From: Pseudoxanthomonas sp. PXM03
Lineage (GTDB): Bacteria > Pseudomonadota > Gammaproteobacteria > Xanthomonadales > Xanthomonadaceae
Direction: 5' to 3'
DNA: 64,000 bases
NCBI RefSeq assembly: GCF_014852005.1
Contig: NZ_JACVAU010000001.1
Coordinates: forward strand, 580,001 to 644,000
Made by a program: the position numbers and the translations under genes. Positions 46,097-55,826 of this stretch are shown one piece after another (the stretch's first letter is position 1; the number at the start of each line of letters is the position of its first letter). The notes beneath the pieces are model-generated. The model did no database searches. It saw only the letters and a list, made by a program, of their open reading frames with translations, and was not told where the DNA came from.

Positions 46097-46107
46097 AGGC
46101 ATCGAAA

Positions 46108-47406
46108 ATGAAGACGTGCACTGACTGCGACTACATGACCGGCTTCGGCAACCACTTCGCCACCGAGGCGATGCCCGGCACGCTGCCGGAAGGCCGCAAC
46201 TCGCCGCAGCAGGTGGCGCACGGTCTGTATGCGGAACAGTTGAGCGGTACGGCGTTCACCGCGCCGCGCGCGGAGAACCGGCGCAGCTGGCTGTATCGCA
46301 TCCGCCCGGCGGCGATGCACGGTCCGTTCGCACCGTATGCGCAGCACCGTTTGCACAGCGACTTCAGTGCCGGCCCGGTGTCGCCCGACCAGATGCGCTG
46401 GTCGCCGCTGCCGATGCCGGAGACGCCCACGGATTTCGTCGATGGCCTGTACACGATGGCCGGCAATGGGTCGCCGGAGGCCATGCATGGCGTGGGCATC
46501 CACCTGTATGCGGCCAACCGGTCGATGCAGGGCCGCTATTTCTACGATGCGGACGGGGAGTTGCTGATCGTCCCGCAGCAGGGCAGCCTGCGCATCGCCA
46601 CCGAGTTCGGCGTGATCGAGGTCGAACCGCAGCAGATCGCGGTGATCCCGCGCGGCGTGCGCTTTCTCGTTGAATTGCCCGATGGCGAAGCGCGCGGCTA
46701 TGTCTGCGAGAACTTCGGTGCGGCCCTGCGCTTGCCCGACCTGGGCCCGATCGGCTCCAACGGGCTGGCCAATCCGCGCGATTTCGAGACGCCGGTGGCG
46801 GCGTACGAAGATGTCGAGGGCGAGTTCGAACTGATCGCCAAATTCCAGGGCCACCTGTGGCGCGCCGGCATCGGCCACTCGCCGCTCGACGTGGTGGGCT
46901 GGCATGGCAACTACGCGCCGTACCGCTACGACCTGCGCCGCTTCAACACCATCGGCTCGATCAGTTTCGACCATCCCGATCCGTCCATCTTCCTGGTGCT
47001 GACCTCGCCCAGCGACACGCCGGGCGTGGGCAACATGGATTTCGTGATCTTCCCGCCGCGCTGGCTGGTGGCGCAGGACACGTTCCGTCCGCCGTGGTTC
47101 CACCGCAACATTGCCAGCGAGTTCATGGGGTTGATCCATGGCGTCTACGACGCCAAGGCCGAAGGCTTCGCGCCGGGGGGTGCGTCGCTGCACAACTGCA
47201 TGACGGGCCACGGGCCGGATGCGGCCACGTTCGAGAAAGCGTCGAACGCGGACCTGTCGAAGCCGGATGTCATCACCGGCACGATGGCCTTCATGTTCGA
47301 GACGCGTGCCGTGATCCGGCCGACGCGGCAGGCGATCGAGGCGCCCCATCGACAGCGCGACTACCAGGCGTGCTGGGCCGGCCTGCGCAGGCATTTCGTC
47401 CCGTAG
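46108..47406 (+). CDS. hmgA: Homogentisate 1,2-dioxygenase
   Basis: This 432-residue iron enzyme opens the ring of homogentisate to maleylacetoacetate, following Hpp[12 protein letters not shown] is the family N-terminus. The cupin core shows [15 protein letters not shown] and [14 protein letters not shown] with the iron-binding His and Glu residues. The ATG at 46108 has GAAGG 8 nt upstream; an in-frame TTG at 46093 lies in the repeat and is rejected. The fumarylacetoacetase gene is not in this window. Confidence 0.96.
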   Translation: MKTCTDCDYMTGFGNHFATEAMPGTLPEGRNSPQQVAHGLYAEQLSGTAFTAPRAENRRSWLYRIRPAAMHGPFAPYAQHRLHSDFSAGPVSPDQMRWSPLPMPETPTDFVDGLYTMAGNGSPEAMHGVGIHLYAANRSMQGRYFYDADGELLIVPQQGSLRIATEFGVIEVEPQQIAVIPRGVRFLVELPDGEARGYVCENFGAALRLPDLGPIGSNGLANPRDFETPVAAYEDVEGEFELIAKFQGHLWRAGIGHSPLDVVGWHGNYAPYRYDLRRFNTIGSISFDHPDPSIFLVLTSPSDTPGVGNMDFVIFPPRWLVAQDTFRPPWFHRNIASEFMGLIHGVYDAKAEGFAPGGASLHNCMTGHGPDAATFEKASNADLSKPDVITGTMAFMFETRAVIRPTRQAIEAPHRQRDYQACWAGLRRHFVP

Positions 47407-47421
47407 GGAGGGACCGCGCGC

Positions 47422-47961
47422 TCAGGACAGCGCGGCTTCGTCCTGGGCAGTGAGCAGCGCCTGCAGGCGGGGCAGGTCTTCGCTGGGCAGTGCTTCGACC
47501 AGTCGTTCGCGGATGCGCTGGGACAGCGTGGTGGCCACCCGGCCCTCGAGGAACCCCAGTGCACTGGCAAGTGCCTCCAGCATGGCGTCGTCGTCCAGGC
47601 GCGACTGCAGGCGTTCGCGATGACGGCGTGCATCGTCGTCGCGCTGCAGCTCCAGCATGCCGGACAGGTAGACCTTGGCCGCGACCAGCGATCGTCGCGG
47701 CCCTGCCGGCGCGTTGGTGGTTGGCACGCGGTTCGTACTGGCCGCGGGCAATGGCGTCGTTGGCATGTCCCCGGCTGTGAGGTAGCCCGCCTGCACGAGG
47801 CGCTGTACCAGCAGCGGCGCATCCTGGCCCAGCAGGCGCACGAGTTCGCCCAGGTCGCGCTGTCCATCGCAGAGGATCAGCGCACGCCGCTCGCGCATGC
47901 CGAGCGTACCCGTGTGGGCCTGCAACGTCTGGCGGGCGAGGTCGGTCTTGGACGGGCGCAT
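47422..47961 (-). CDS. Conserved-looking hypothetical protein
   Basis: The 179-residue acidic-basic helical protein reads GMRERRALILCDGQRDLGE and LLGQDAPLLVQRLVQAGYL in its N-terminal half, which resembles a small winged helix. A proline/threonine linker leads to a helical C-terminal half (KVYLSGMLELQRDDDARRH). No named domain recognised. It is convergent with hmgA, with 15 bp between the stops. Confidence 0.65.
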   Translation of the reverse strand: MRPSKTDLARQTLQAHTGTLGMRERRALILCDGQRDLGELVRLLGQDAPLLVQRLVQAGYLTAGDMPTTPLPAASTNRVPTTNAPAGPRRSLVAAKVYLSGMLELQRDDDARRHRERLQSRLDDDAMLEALASALGFLEGRVATTLSQRIRERLVEALPSEDLPRLQALLTAQDEAALS

Positions 47962-48086
47962 GGCGAGCGGAGGGGGAAGCCGCGCGCAGGCTAGCCGCGT
48001 GCGATGAAGTGCCGATGACAGCTGCGTGTTCGCGGCGACTTAACGCGATGACGCTAGTCTGCAGGTTTGCGCACTGGAGAGAGCCG

Positions 48087-48707
48087 ATGAAGTCGATGTT
48101 GCCGATCGTGATGGTGGTCACCTTGTTGTCCGCGTGCCAGCGCCAGGAGGCGCCGACGGCGGAGGCGGAGCCGACCACGACGGCGACCAGCACGCCGATG
48201 GCCGATGCGCCGGCACCCGCTCCCGCCGTGGACGACACGGCAGCCCCCGCCGGTCCCGTCAGCCAGGCCAGCTTTCTCGGCTACGGCGACATGAAGCTCG
48301 GCAGCACGGTCGATGAAGCACGCACCGCGTGGGGCGGCGAGCTCAACGGCGCACCGATGGAGGGCACGACCTGCCACTACTTGTGGCCGAAGTGGATCAC
48401 GCGGCCCGCCGACTTCGCCTTCATGATGGAAGAAGGCAAATTCGTGCGATACGACGTTGGCACCGACAAGGAAACTGCGCCTGGTGGTGGCAAGGTCGGC
48501 ATGGGCGTCGACGAGCTGCAGAAGCTGTACGGCGGTGCGCTGAAGGCGTCGCCGCACAAGTACACGCAGGGCGGCCAGTACCTGGCGATGGACGCCGGTG
48601 ACGTGGCGCCGACCCGGCTGGTGTTCGAGGCGGATGCCGCAGGCAAGGTCACCGCCTGGCGCGTGGGCCTGTCGCCGCAGGTCGATTACGTGGAAGGCTG
48701 CTCCTGA
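48087..48707 (+). CDS. Periplasmic lipoprotein of unknown function
   Basis: The 206-residue protein has a lipoprotein signal with lipobox LLSAC (Cys near 16), an Ala/Pro/Thr-rich linker (about 20-60) and a globular domain beginning SQASFLGYGDMKLGSTVDEA. The globular part reads like a small alpha-beta periplasmic domain with two cysteines (GTTCHYLWP and the C-terminal EGCS) that may form a disulphide. No named family recognised. The Shine-Dalgarno GGAGAG precedes the ATG. Confidence 0.7.
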   Translation: MKSMLPIVMVVTLLSACQRQEAPTAEAEPTTTATSTPMADAPAPAPAVDDTAAPAGPVSQASFLGYGDMKLGSTVDEARTAWGGELNGAPMEGTTCHYLWPKWITRPADFAFMMEEGKFVRYDVGTDKETAPGGGKVGMGVDELQKLYGGALKASPHKYTQGGQYLAMDAGDVAPTRLVFEADAAGKVTAWRVGLSPQVDYVEGCS

Positions 48708-48798
48708 GTCAGCGCGTCCAACGGCGGCAGGCCGTCGCTGGCCCTGCCGTCGCGCGCAGGCTTAGAATCGCCGGACACCACACGGGAAGGGGACGGCG

Positions 48799-49749
48799 AT
48801 GATGGAAGCCTGGGGATACTTCGCGCTGGGCCTGGTGTTGCTGGCGCTCGGCGGCGACTCGATCGTCAAGGGCGCTTCGGGCCTGGCGCAGCGCTTCGGC
48901 GCGTCCCCCTTCGTCGCCGGCCTGCTGCTGATAGCGTTCGGTACGTCGCTGCCGGAGCTGGCCGTCAATGCGCGTGCCGTGTGGGTGGGTGCGCAGGAAC
49001 TCGCGCTCGGCAACGCGGTGGGCAGCAACATCGTCAACCTGGGCCTGACGCTGGGCATGGCAGCACTGGTGGCGCCGGTCGTGATCCGGATGCGCGTGCT
49101 CTCGTCGCTGCTGGTGCTGCTGGGGCTGGCCTCGCTGGCGCTGATCGTGTTCGGCCTGGATGGCGTGGTCAGCCGGGTGGAGGGCTTGGTGCTGCTGCTG
49201 GGCTTCGTCGCCGTACTGGCGTTCCTGCTGGCGCGTGCATCGCGCGAGGATGCGCGAGTGCGTATCGATGTAGAGACGTTCTCCGTCACGCACACCGTGC
49301 TGTGGATGAATCTGCTGCGTTTCGCGGTGGCCGCCGCGCTGCTGTATTACGGGGCCCGCTTCGTGCTGCAGGGAGCACCGATGATCGGTGCGCAGTGGGG
49401 TCTTTCGCCGTTGCTGACGGGTCTGTTGCCCGTGGCGATCGGCACGGCGCTGCCGGAAATCGCCGCCGCCGTGATGGCCGCCAGGCGCGGGCAGGGTGAC
49501 ATGGTGGCCGGCCACGTCATCGGCTCCAGCCTGTTCAATCTTCTGGTCGTCGTCGGCGGCATGGCGGCGTTCCGTCCGATGGCGCTGCCGGCGTCGTTCG
49601 TGCGGCTCGAACTGCCGGCGGCCATCGCGTTCGTGCTGGTGCTGTACCCGATGTTGCGCGGGGACCTGCGCATCAGCCGCGTGGAGGGCGGGCTGCTGCT
49701 CGCCGCATTCGTGGGCTGGGTCGTGCTGGAGGTTGCGCTGCTCGCCTGA
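48799..49749 (+). CDS. CaCA-family calcium/sodium:proton antiporter (YrbG-like)
   Basis: The 316-residue, ten-helix exchanger has the two inverted alpha-repeats of the CaCA superfamily: GTSLPELAVN with GNAVGSNIVNLG in the first half, and GTALPEIAAA with GHVIGSSLFNLL in the second. It exports Ca2+ (or exchanges Na+) across the inner membrane. Tandem ATG codons at 48799 and 48802 follow a GGAAGGGGA Shine-Dalgarno. It lies just before the Mrp antiporter operon but probably has its own transcript. Confidence 0.92.
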   Translation: MMEAWGYFALGLVLLALGGDSIVKGASGLAQRFGASPFVAGLLLIAFGTSLPELAVNARAVWVGAQELALGNAVGSNIVNLGLTLGMAALVAPVVIRMRVLSSLLVLLGLASLALIVFGLDGVVSRVEGLVLLLGFVAVLAFLLARASREDARVRIDVETFSVTHTVLWMNLLRFAVAAALLYYGARFVLQGAPMIGAQWGLSPLLTGLLPVAIGTALPEIAAAVMAARRGQGDMVAGHVIGSSLFNLLVVVGGMAAFRPMALPASFVRLELPAAIAFVLVLYPMLRGDLRISRVEGGLLLAAFVGWVVLEVALLA

Positions 49750-49840
49750 TCTGAACGCAGGCTCAGGCAGACGTGAACGGGTTTGTTAAACTCGGGCGAT
49801 TGCTCGCGAATGACGCATTCCCTGCAACGCAAGGCGGTTG

Positions 49841-52672
49841 ATGATCCCTTTCCTCGAAATCCTGCTGGCGCTGCCGTTCCTGCTGGCGCTGGTGGTGGCG
49901 CTGGCGCGCGACCTTCCGCGCGGCGCGACGGCATGGCTGGCCGGGCTGGCGCCGCTGTTGGGCCTGGTAGTGCTGGCGTGGATGACGCCGAGCGTGCTGC
50001 AGGGTTGGAACGTGCGTGCCGACTACGCATGGATCCCGCAGATCGGCCTGTCCTTCACCTTGCGGCTGGATGGGCTGGCGTGGATGTTCGCGGGCCTGGT
50101 GCTGGCGATCGGTGCGCTGGTGGTGATGTACGCGCACTACTACTTCGGCGCGAAGGACAGCGCGCCGCGCTTCTTCGCGTGCCTGCTGCTGTTCATGGGC
50201 TCGATGCTGGGCGTGGTGCTGGCAGGCAATCTGCTGCTGCTGGTGGTGTTCTGGGAGCTGACCAGCATCAGTTCGTTCCTGCTGATCGGGTTCTGGTCGC
50301 ATCGCCAGGATGCGCGGGAAGGCGCGCGCATGGCGCTGGCGATCACCGGTGCCGGCGGACTCGCGCTGCTCGGCGGCGTGCTGCTGATCGGGCGCATCGT
50401 CGGCAGCTACGATCTGGACGTGGTGCTGGCCTCGGGCGACCTGATCCGCGGCAGCGCGCTGTATCCGTGGGCGCTGGCGCTGGTCCTGGCGGGCGTTTTC
50501 ACCAAGAGCGCGCAGTTCCCCCTGCATTTCTGGCTGCCGCACGCGATGGCGGCGCCCACGCCGGTGTCGGCCTACCTGCATTCGGCGACGATGGTGAAGG
50601 CCGGCGTGTTCCTGCTGGCGCGCCTGCATCCCGCGCTTGCGGGCACCGACCTGTTCTTCTACGTGGTGACCAGCGTCGGCGCGCTGACGCTGCTGATCGG
50701 CGCGTGGTACGCCATCTTCCAGCACGATCTGAAAGGCCTGCTGGCGTACTCCACGATTTCGCACCTCGGCCTGATCACGCTGCTGTTCGGCATCTCCACG
50801 CCGATGGCCGTGGTGGCCGGCGTGTTCCACATCCTCAACCACGCCACGTTCAAGGCCTCGCTGTTCATGGCGGCGGGCATCATCGATCACGAAACCGGCA
50901 CGCGCGACATGCGCCGGCTGGGCAACCTGCGGCGCTACCTGCCGTGGACCAGTGCCTTGGCGATCATCGCCTCGCTGGCCATGGCGGGCATCCCGTTGCT
51001 CAACGGATTCCTGTCCAAGGAGATGTTCTTCGCCGAAGCGCTGGATATCGGCGGCCATCGCGCGATGCGCGACTTCATCACCGTGGCGGCGCTGCTGTAT
51101 GGCGTGTTCGGTGTGGCCTACAGCCTGCGCTTCGTCTATGAGACGTTCTTCGGGGAAGGTCCGCGCGCGCTCGATGTCACTCCGCACGAGCCGCCACGCT
51201 GGATGAAGATTCCGGTGGAAGTGCTGGTGGTGCTGTGCGTGGCGGTGGGCGTGGTCCCGGCCTGGACCATCGCGCCCGTGCTGCATGCCGGTGCCGGCGC
51301 CATCCTCGGCGATGCGATGCCCGAGTACAGCCTGGCGGTCTGGCATGGCATCAACAAGCCGTTGCTGATGAGCCTGGCCGGCATCGCGGGCGGCGTCGCC
51401 CTGTACTTCGGACTGCGCCGCCTGTTCGACCTGCACGCCATCGTGCGGCGGTCACTGGGGCGCAGCGTGTTCCGCTGGAACATGGAAGCCCTGTACGGCC
51501 TGGCCGGTCGCTTCACCGACCGGATCGCCAACGGCAGCCTGCAGCGCAGCCTGTTGTTTCTGCTGCTGGCCGCCATTGCGGCGGGCGCGGCGCCGTTCGT
51601 GGGTGGCGACGCGGCGCCCCTGCAATGGCGCGGTTCACAGCCCATGCCGCTGCTGGGCTGGCTGTTGTGGCTGGTGCTGGTGGCCTGCGCGGTGTGGACG
51701 ATCCGGCTTTACCGGCAACGGCTGCTGGCGGTCGTCGTGCTGGGCGGCGCGGGCTTGATGGTCAGCCTGGCGTTCGTGTTCCTGTCCGCGCCAGATCTGG
51801 CGTTGACCCAGCTGATGGTGGAAATGGTCAGCCTGGTCCTGCTGTTGCTGGGCCTGCACTACCTGCCGCCGCGCTCGCCGCCGGAGCGCACGCCGCGCCG
51901 CCGCCTGCGCGATATCGTGGTCGCTCTGGTGGCGGGCACGGGTACCGGCCTGCTGGCCTACCAGGTGATGACACGGCCCGGCGACACGATCAGTGGTGAA
52001 CTGCTGGCGCGCTCGCTGCCGGAGGCTTATGGCAGCAACGTGGTGAACGTGATCCTGGTGGACTTCCGCGGCTTCGATACCTTCGGCGAGATCACCGTGT
52101 TCGGTATCGCCGCGCTGATCGTGCATGCCCTGCTGCGCCGCGCGCGGATGGCACCGGAGAAGGTGATGTCGGGTCCGCCGATCAAGTTGCCGGTGCCTGC
52201 CGACCTGGCGCAGATCATGTTCCCGCTGACCCTGACCGTGTCCGTGTTCCTGTTCCTGCGCGGGCACAACGCGCCGGGTGGCGGCTTCATCGCCGGCCTG
52301 GTGCTGGCGGTGCCGCTGCTGGTGCAGTACGTGATCCAGGGTGCGGCTTCGGTGGAATCGCGCTTCGGCTTCGACTACGTGCGGTGCATCGGCGTGGGCC
52401 TGATCATCGCCGGTCTCAGCGGCGTGGCTTCGATGGGCTTCGGCGTGCCCTTCCTGACCAGCGGGCACCTCGACCTGGAACTGCCGTTGGTCGGCACGGT
52501 GCCGTTGGCCAGTGCCATCGGCTTCGATACCGGGGTGTACCTGGTGGTGTTCGGTGGCGCCATGCTGATCCTGTCGATGATGGGCACCATCCGCCCATCG
52601 CGCACACGCGTCTCGCACCTGGGCGTGATGGAACCGGGTGAGCGCTCCACCCGCACCGGGGAGCTGCGCTGA
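49841..52672 (+). CDS. mrpA: Mrp/Mnh Na+/H+ antiporter subunit A, fused to the B domain
   Basis: The 943-residue membrane protein is related to NuoL. It carries the proton-translocating core (about 1-650, with FTKSAQFPLHFWLPHAMAAP split here as FTKSAQF and LHFWLPHAMA). A C-terminal extension (about 680-935) contains the DUF4040 and MnhB-like parts. Fusion of A and B is typical of six-gene (group 2) Mrp operons. The complex exchanges cytoplasmic Na+ for H+ and supports pH and salt tolerance. The ATG at 49841 is preferred; a TTG directly before is in frame. Confidence 0.94.
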   Translation: MIPFLEILLALPFLLALVVALARDLPRGATAWLAGLAPLLGLVVLAWMTPSVLQGWNVRADYAWIPQIGLSFTLRLDGLAWMFAGLVLAIGALVVMYAHYYFGAKDSAPRFFACLLLFMGSMLGVVLAGNLLLLVVFWELTSISSFLLIGFWSHRQDAREGARMALAITGAGGLALLGGVLLIGRIVGSYDLDVVLASGDLIRGSALYPWALALVLAGVFTKSAQFPLHFWLPHAMAAPTPVSAYLHSATMVKAGVFLLARLHPALAGTDLFFYVVTSVGALTLLIGAWYAIFQHDLKGLLAYSTISHLGLITLLFGISTPMAVVAGVFHILNHATFKASLFMAAGIIDHETGTRDMRRLGNLRRYLPWTSALAIIASLAMAGIPLLNGFLSKEMFFAEALDIGGHRAMRDFITVAALLYGVFGVAYSLRFVYETFFGEGPRALDVTPHEPPRWMKIPVEVLVVLCVAVGVVPAWTIAPVLHAGAGAILGDAMPEYSLAVWHGINKPLLMSLAGIAGGVALYFGLRRLFDLHAIVRRSLGRSVFRWNMEALYGLAGRFTDRIANGSLQRSLLFLLLAAIAAGAAPFVGGDAAPLQWRGSQPMPLLGWLLWLVLVACAVWTIRLYRQRLLAVVVLGGAGLMVSLAFVFLSAPDLALTQLMVEMVSLVLLLLGLHYLPPRSPPERTPRRRLRDIVVALVAGTGTGLLAYQVMTRPGDTISGELLARSLPEAYGSNVVNVILVDFRGFDTFGEITVFGIAALIVHALLRRARMAPEKVMSGPPIKLPVPADLAQIMFPLTLTVSVFLFLRGHNAPGGGFIAGLVLAVPLLVQYVIQGAASVESRFGFDYVRCIGVGLIIAGLSGVASMGFGVPFLTSGHLDLELPLVGTVPLASAIGFDTGVYLVVFGGAMLILSMMGTIRPSRTRVSHLGVMEPGERSTRTGELR

Positions 52673-52688
52673 TGGGAGGTGCACTCTG

Positions 52689-53111
52689 ATGGAGCTGGCC
52701 CTGGCAAGCGCGATCGGCATCCTCACGGCCGCGGGCGTGTACCTGCTGCTGCGTGCGCGCAGCTTCGACGTGATCCTCGGACTCACGCTGCTGTCGTATG
52801 CGACCAACCTGCTGATCTTCGCCGGTGGCCGGCTGGTCCCCGGCAAGCCGGCGGTGCTGCGCGACGGCGTGGCCCCGACCCTGGCGAACTACACCGACCC
52901 GCTGCCGCAGGCGCTGGTACTCACTGCCATCGTGATCGCGTTCGCGATGACGGCGGTCACGGTGGTCCTGGCGATCCGCAGTCGCGGCGACAACGACAGC
53001 GACCACGTGGATGGCCCCCGTGCGGAGCGTGATTTCCTGTCCAGCGAACTGCGCCGTCTGGAAGAGGCGCGCGACGCCGCGAAGGCGGACGACGCCGGGG
53101 GCAAGGCATGA
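52689..53111 (+). CDS. mrpC: Mrp/Mnh antiporter subunit C
   Basis: The 140-residue NuoK-like protein has three transmembrane helices with LRARSFDVILGLTLLSYATN and FAGGRL, followed by a charged tail longer than usual (about 30 residues). It overlaps mrpD by 4 bp (ATGA). Confidence 0.92.
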   Translation: MELALASAIGILTAAGVYLLLRARSFDVILGLTLLSYATNLLIFAGGRLVPGKPAVLRDGVAPTLANYTDPLPQALVLTAIVIAFAMTAVTVVLAIRSRGDNDSDHVDGPRAERDFLSSELRRLEEARDAAKADDAGGKA

Positions 53112-54673
53112 ACCATCTGCCCGTGCTGCCGATCCTGATCCCGCTGTTCGCCGCCTCGATCGCGCTGTTCTTCGAGCACCGTCGCTTCGGCATGGTGCCG
53201 CAGCGCATCGTCGCGTGGATGTCGGTCGCCGCGATGCTGGTCGTGGCGTGTCTGCTGGTGGGTTCGGCGGCGTCCGGCGACGTCTCGGTCTATCTGCTCG
53301 GCGACTGGCCGGCGCGACTGGGCATCGTGTTGATGGTGGACCGGCTGTCGGCATTGATGCTGCTGGTCGGATTGCTGCTGGGCGCCGGCTGCCTCCTGCA
53401 TGCCTGTGCCGGCTGGGACCGCCGCGCGCCCCACTTCCATGCGTTCTTCCAGTTCCAGTTGATGGGGTTGAATGGTGCGTTCCTGACCGGCGACATCTTC
53501 AACCTGTTCGTCTTCTTCGAAGTGCTGTTGATCTCGTCCTATGGCCTGATGCTCAGCGGCGGACGCGGCGAACGGATGCGCGCGGGCCTGCACTACGTCA
53601 CCTTCAACATCGCGGCCTCGACGCTGTTCCTGATCGCGCTAGGCCTGCTGTACGGCATGCTGGGTTCGTTGAACATGGCCGAGATAGCGGTGCGCATCGC
53701 ACAGTTGCCGCCAGGGGACCTGGCGCTGGTGCAGGCCGCGGCAGGCCTGTTGTTCGTGGTGTTCTGCGCGAAGGCGGCACTGTTGCCGATGTACTTCTGG
53801 CTGCCCGATACCTACACGCATGCACCCGCCGCGGTCGCCGGCCTGTTCGCCATCATGACCAAGGTGGGGCTTTACGCAGTGCTGCGGCTGGGCACGCTGA
53901 GCTTCGGCGCAGCGGGGCCGCTGGACGGGTTCGCATGGCCTGCGCTGCTGGCGCTGGGGGCGGCCACGCTGGTGCTGGCGTCGCTGGGCGTGCTGGCAGC
54001 GCAGCGTCTTCGCGCGTTGGCGGCGTATCTGGTGCTGGGCTCCGCGGCGACATTGTTCGTCGCCTTCTCGCTGGGCACCACCGGTACGACAGGGGCCGGT
54101 CTCTACTACCTGGTGCACAGCAGTTTCGCGGGCGCCGCCTTGTTCCTGCTGGCAGACCTGATCCGCCGCCGCCGCGGCCGCGCCAGCGACCGCAAGGACG
54201 TGATCGCCGCGCTGCCGGACAAGACCGTGCCGGGCCTGCTGTTCCTGGTGGCGGCAGTGTCGCTGGCCGGCCTGCCGCCGTTGTCGGGCTTCATCGGCAA
54301 GCTGCTGCTGCTGGACGCCGTACCGTCGGGGCCGCGTACGTTCTGGATCTGGCTGCTGGTGCTGGGCACCAGCTTCATGATGCTGGTCGGACTGGCACGG
54401 GCGGGCACGCGGTTGTTCTGGCGCGTCGAACCCTGGCCCGATGCGGGACACCACACGCTGGAGGCATACACGCCCGAACAGGAGGTGGTGCATGCCCCCT
54501 CGCGGCCCCTGGAAACGGCCGCCGTCGTGCTGCTGCTGGCTTACGGCGTGGCCCTGATGCTGTCAGCCGCACCGGTGCTGGAGTACACACGCGCCACGGC
54601 GACCCAACTGCAGGCGCCGGCCGATTACGTCGAACACATGCGCGCCGCCACGCCAACCCTGAGGGAGCCCTGA
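53108..54673 (+). CDS. mrpD: Mrp/Mnh antiporter subunit D
   Basis: The 521-residue NuoN/NuoM-like subunit has about fourteen helices. FCAKAALLPMYFWLPDTYTH and AVAGLFAIMTKVGLYA carry the conserved lysines and glutamates of the proton path. It is part of mrpA-C-D-E-F-G. The stop is followed by only 2 bp before mrpE. Confidence 0.94.
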   Translation: MNHLPVLPILIPLFAASIALFFEHRRFGMVPQRIVAWMSVAAMLVVACLLVGSAASGDVSVYLLGDWPARLGIVLMVDRLSALMLLVGLLLGAGCLLHACAGWDRRAPHFHAFFQFQLMGLNGAFLTGDIFNLFVFFEVLLISSYGLMLSGGRGERMRAGLHYVTFNIAASTLFLIALGLLYGMLGSLNMAEIAVRIAQLPPGDLALVQAAAGLLFVVFCAKAALLPMYFWLPDTYTHAPAAVAGLFAIMTKVGLYAVLRLGTLSFGAAGPLDGFAWPALLALGAATLVLASLGVLAAQRLRALAAYLVLGSAATLFVAFSLGTTGTTGAGLYYLVHSSFAGAALFLLADLIRRRRGRASDRKDVIAALPDKTVPGLLFLVAAVSLAGLPPLSGFIGKLLLLDAVPSGPRTFWIWLLVLGTSFMMLVGLARAGTRLFWRVEPWPDAGHHTLEAYTPEQEVVHAPSRPLETAAVVLLLAYGVALMLSAAPVLEYTRATATQLQAPADYVEHMRAATPTLREP

Positions 54674-54675
54674 GC

Positions 54676-55176
54676 ATGGTTGCGACGTGGCGCAAGCGCT
54701 GGTTGCCGTCGTTGCCGCTGAGCGTGACGGTATTCTGCTTCTGGCTGCTGATGAACGACGAAATCAGCGCGGGCCAAGTGGTGCTGGCGTTGGTGCTGGC
54801 GCTGCTGATCCCGCCGTTCGCGGCACGTTTGGACCGCGAGTTCGCGCGCATCGGCCGGCTGCGCAGCGTGCCGCGCATGCTCGGTGTGCTGTTGCTGGAT
54901 ATCGTGCAGGCCAACATCACCGTGGCATTGCAGGTGCTGGGTCCGGAGCGGAAGATCCATCCCGGCTTCATCTGGGTGCCGCTGGATATCGACAACATCC
55001 ACGGCATCGCGGCGTTGACGAGCATCATCACGCTGACGCCGGGCACGGTATCGTCGGCGCTGTCGGATGATCGCCGCCACCTGCTGGTGCACGTGCTGAA
55101 TCTGGAAGATGCCGACGAGGTGATCCGGCAGATCAAGACGCGCTACGAGGCGCCGCTGATGGAGATATTCCCATGA
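54676..55176 (+). CDS. mrpE: Mrp/Mnh antiporter subunit E
   Basis: The 166-residue protein has two N-terminal helices and a cytoplasmic domain with ALTSIITLTPGTVS, the MnhE signature. The start at 54676 gives the family N-terminus and leaves a 2-bp gap to mrpD. It overlaps mrpF by 4 bp. Confidence 0.93.
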   Translation: MVATWRKRWLPSLPLSVTVFCFWLLMNDEISAGQVVLALVLALLIPPFAARLDREFARIGRLRSVPRMLGVLLLDIVQANITVALQVLGPERKIHPGFIWVPLDIDNIHGIAALTSIITLTPGTVSSALSDDRRHLLVHVLNLEDADEVIRQIKTRYEAPLMEIFP

Positions 55177-55457
55177 CGCCGCAGGCACTGGTGATGTACG
55201 CGGTGATCGGCTCGATGCATGTCGTCGGTATCGCCATGCTGCTGGCGCTGTATCGGCTGGTGCGCGGCCCGAGCGTGCCGGATCGCATACTCGCGCTCGA
55301 TACCCTGTATGTCTGCGCGATCGCGCAGCTCATGCTGTTCGGCATGCACCTGGGTACCGCGGTCTATTTCGAGGCCGCGCTGATCATCGCCATGCTCGGC
55401 TTCGTCGGCACCGTGGTGCTGAGCAAGTACGTGCTGCGCCGGGATGTCGTCGAATGA
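55173..55457 (+). CDS. mrpF: Mrp/Mnh antiporter subunit F
   Basis: The 94-residue, three-helix subunit has RGPSVPDRILALDTL, the MnhF signature with the conserved aspartate. It overlaps both neighbours by 4 bp. Confidence 0.93.
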   Translation: MTPQALVMYAVIGSMHVVGIAMLLALYRLVRGPSVPDRILALDTLYVCAIAQLMLFGMHLGTAVYFEAALIIAMLGFVGTVVLSKYVLRRDVVE

Positions 55458-55825
55458 GCTGGGTCTTCGCCATCCTGCTGGTGCTGTTGCTGGCCGTCGG
55501 GAGCTTCTTCATCCTCGTCGGCTCCTTCAGCCTGGTGAAGCTGTCGGACTTCTTCAAGCGCCTGCACGGACCGACCAAGGCCAGCACGCTGGGCGTCGGC
55601 TGCGTGCTGATCGCATCGGTCGGCTACCACGCGCTGGGTGGGACCGATCCGCAGCCGCGCGAACTGCTGATCACCGCGTTCCTGTTCATCACTGCGCCGA
55701 TCAGCGCGCACCTGATGGCGAAAGCGGCGCTGTCGCTGCACATGGCGGAACGTCCGCCGATGCCGGGCGGTGAACCGCCGTCCACCACCGACGCGATCAA
55801 TGAAGACGCCGGCGCGGATGCCTGA
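55454..55825 (+). CDS. mrpG: Mrp/Mnh antiporter subunit G
   Basis: The 123-residue protein has three helices and the MnhG motif LSDFFKRLHGPTKASTLG. The C-terminal tail is acidic. It ends the antiporter operon; the next gene begins 1 nt later and may be co-transcribed. Confidence 0.93.
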   Translation: MSWVFAILLVLLLAVGSFFILVGSFSLVKLSDFFKRLHGPTKASTLGVGCVLIASVGYHALGGTDPQPRELLITAFLFITAPISAHLMAKAALSLHMAERPPMPGGEPPSTTDAINEDAGADA

Positions 55826-55826
55826 C

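Noticed and set aside
46093-46107. TTG at 46093 as start of hmgA
   Set aside because: It lies at the end of the inverted repeat, adds five unconserved residues and has no Shine-Dalgarno, while the ATG at 46108 has GAAGG at the right distance.
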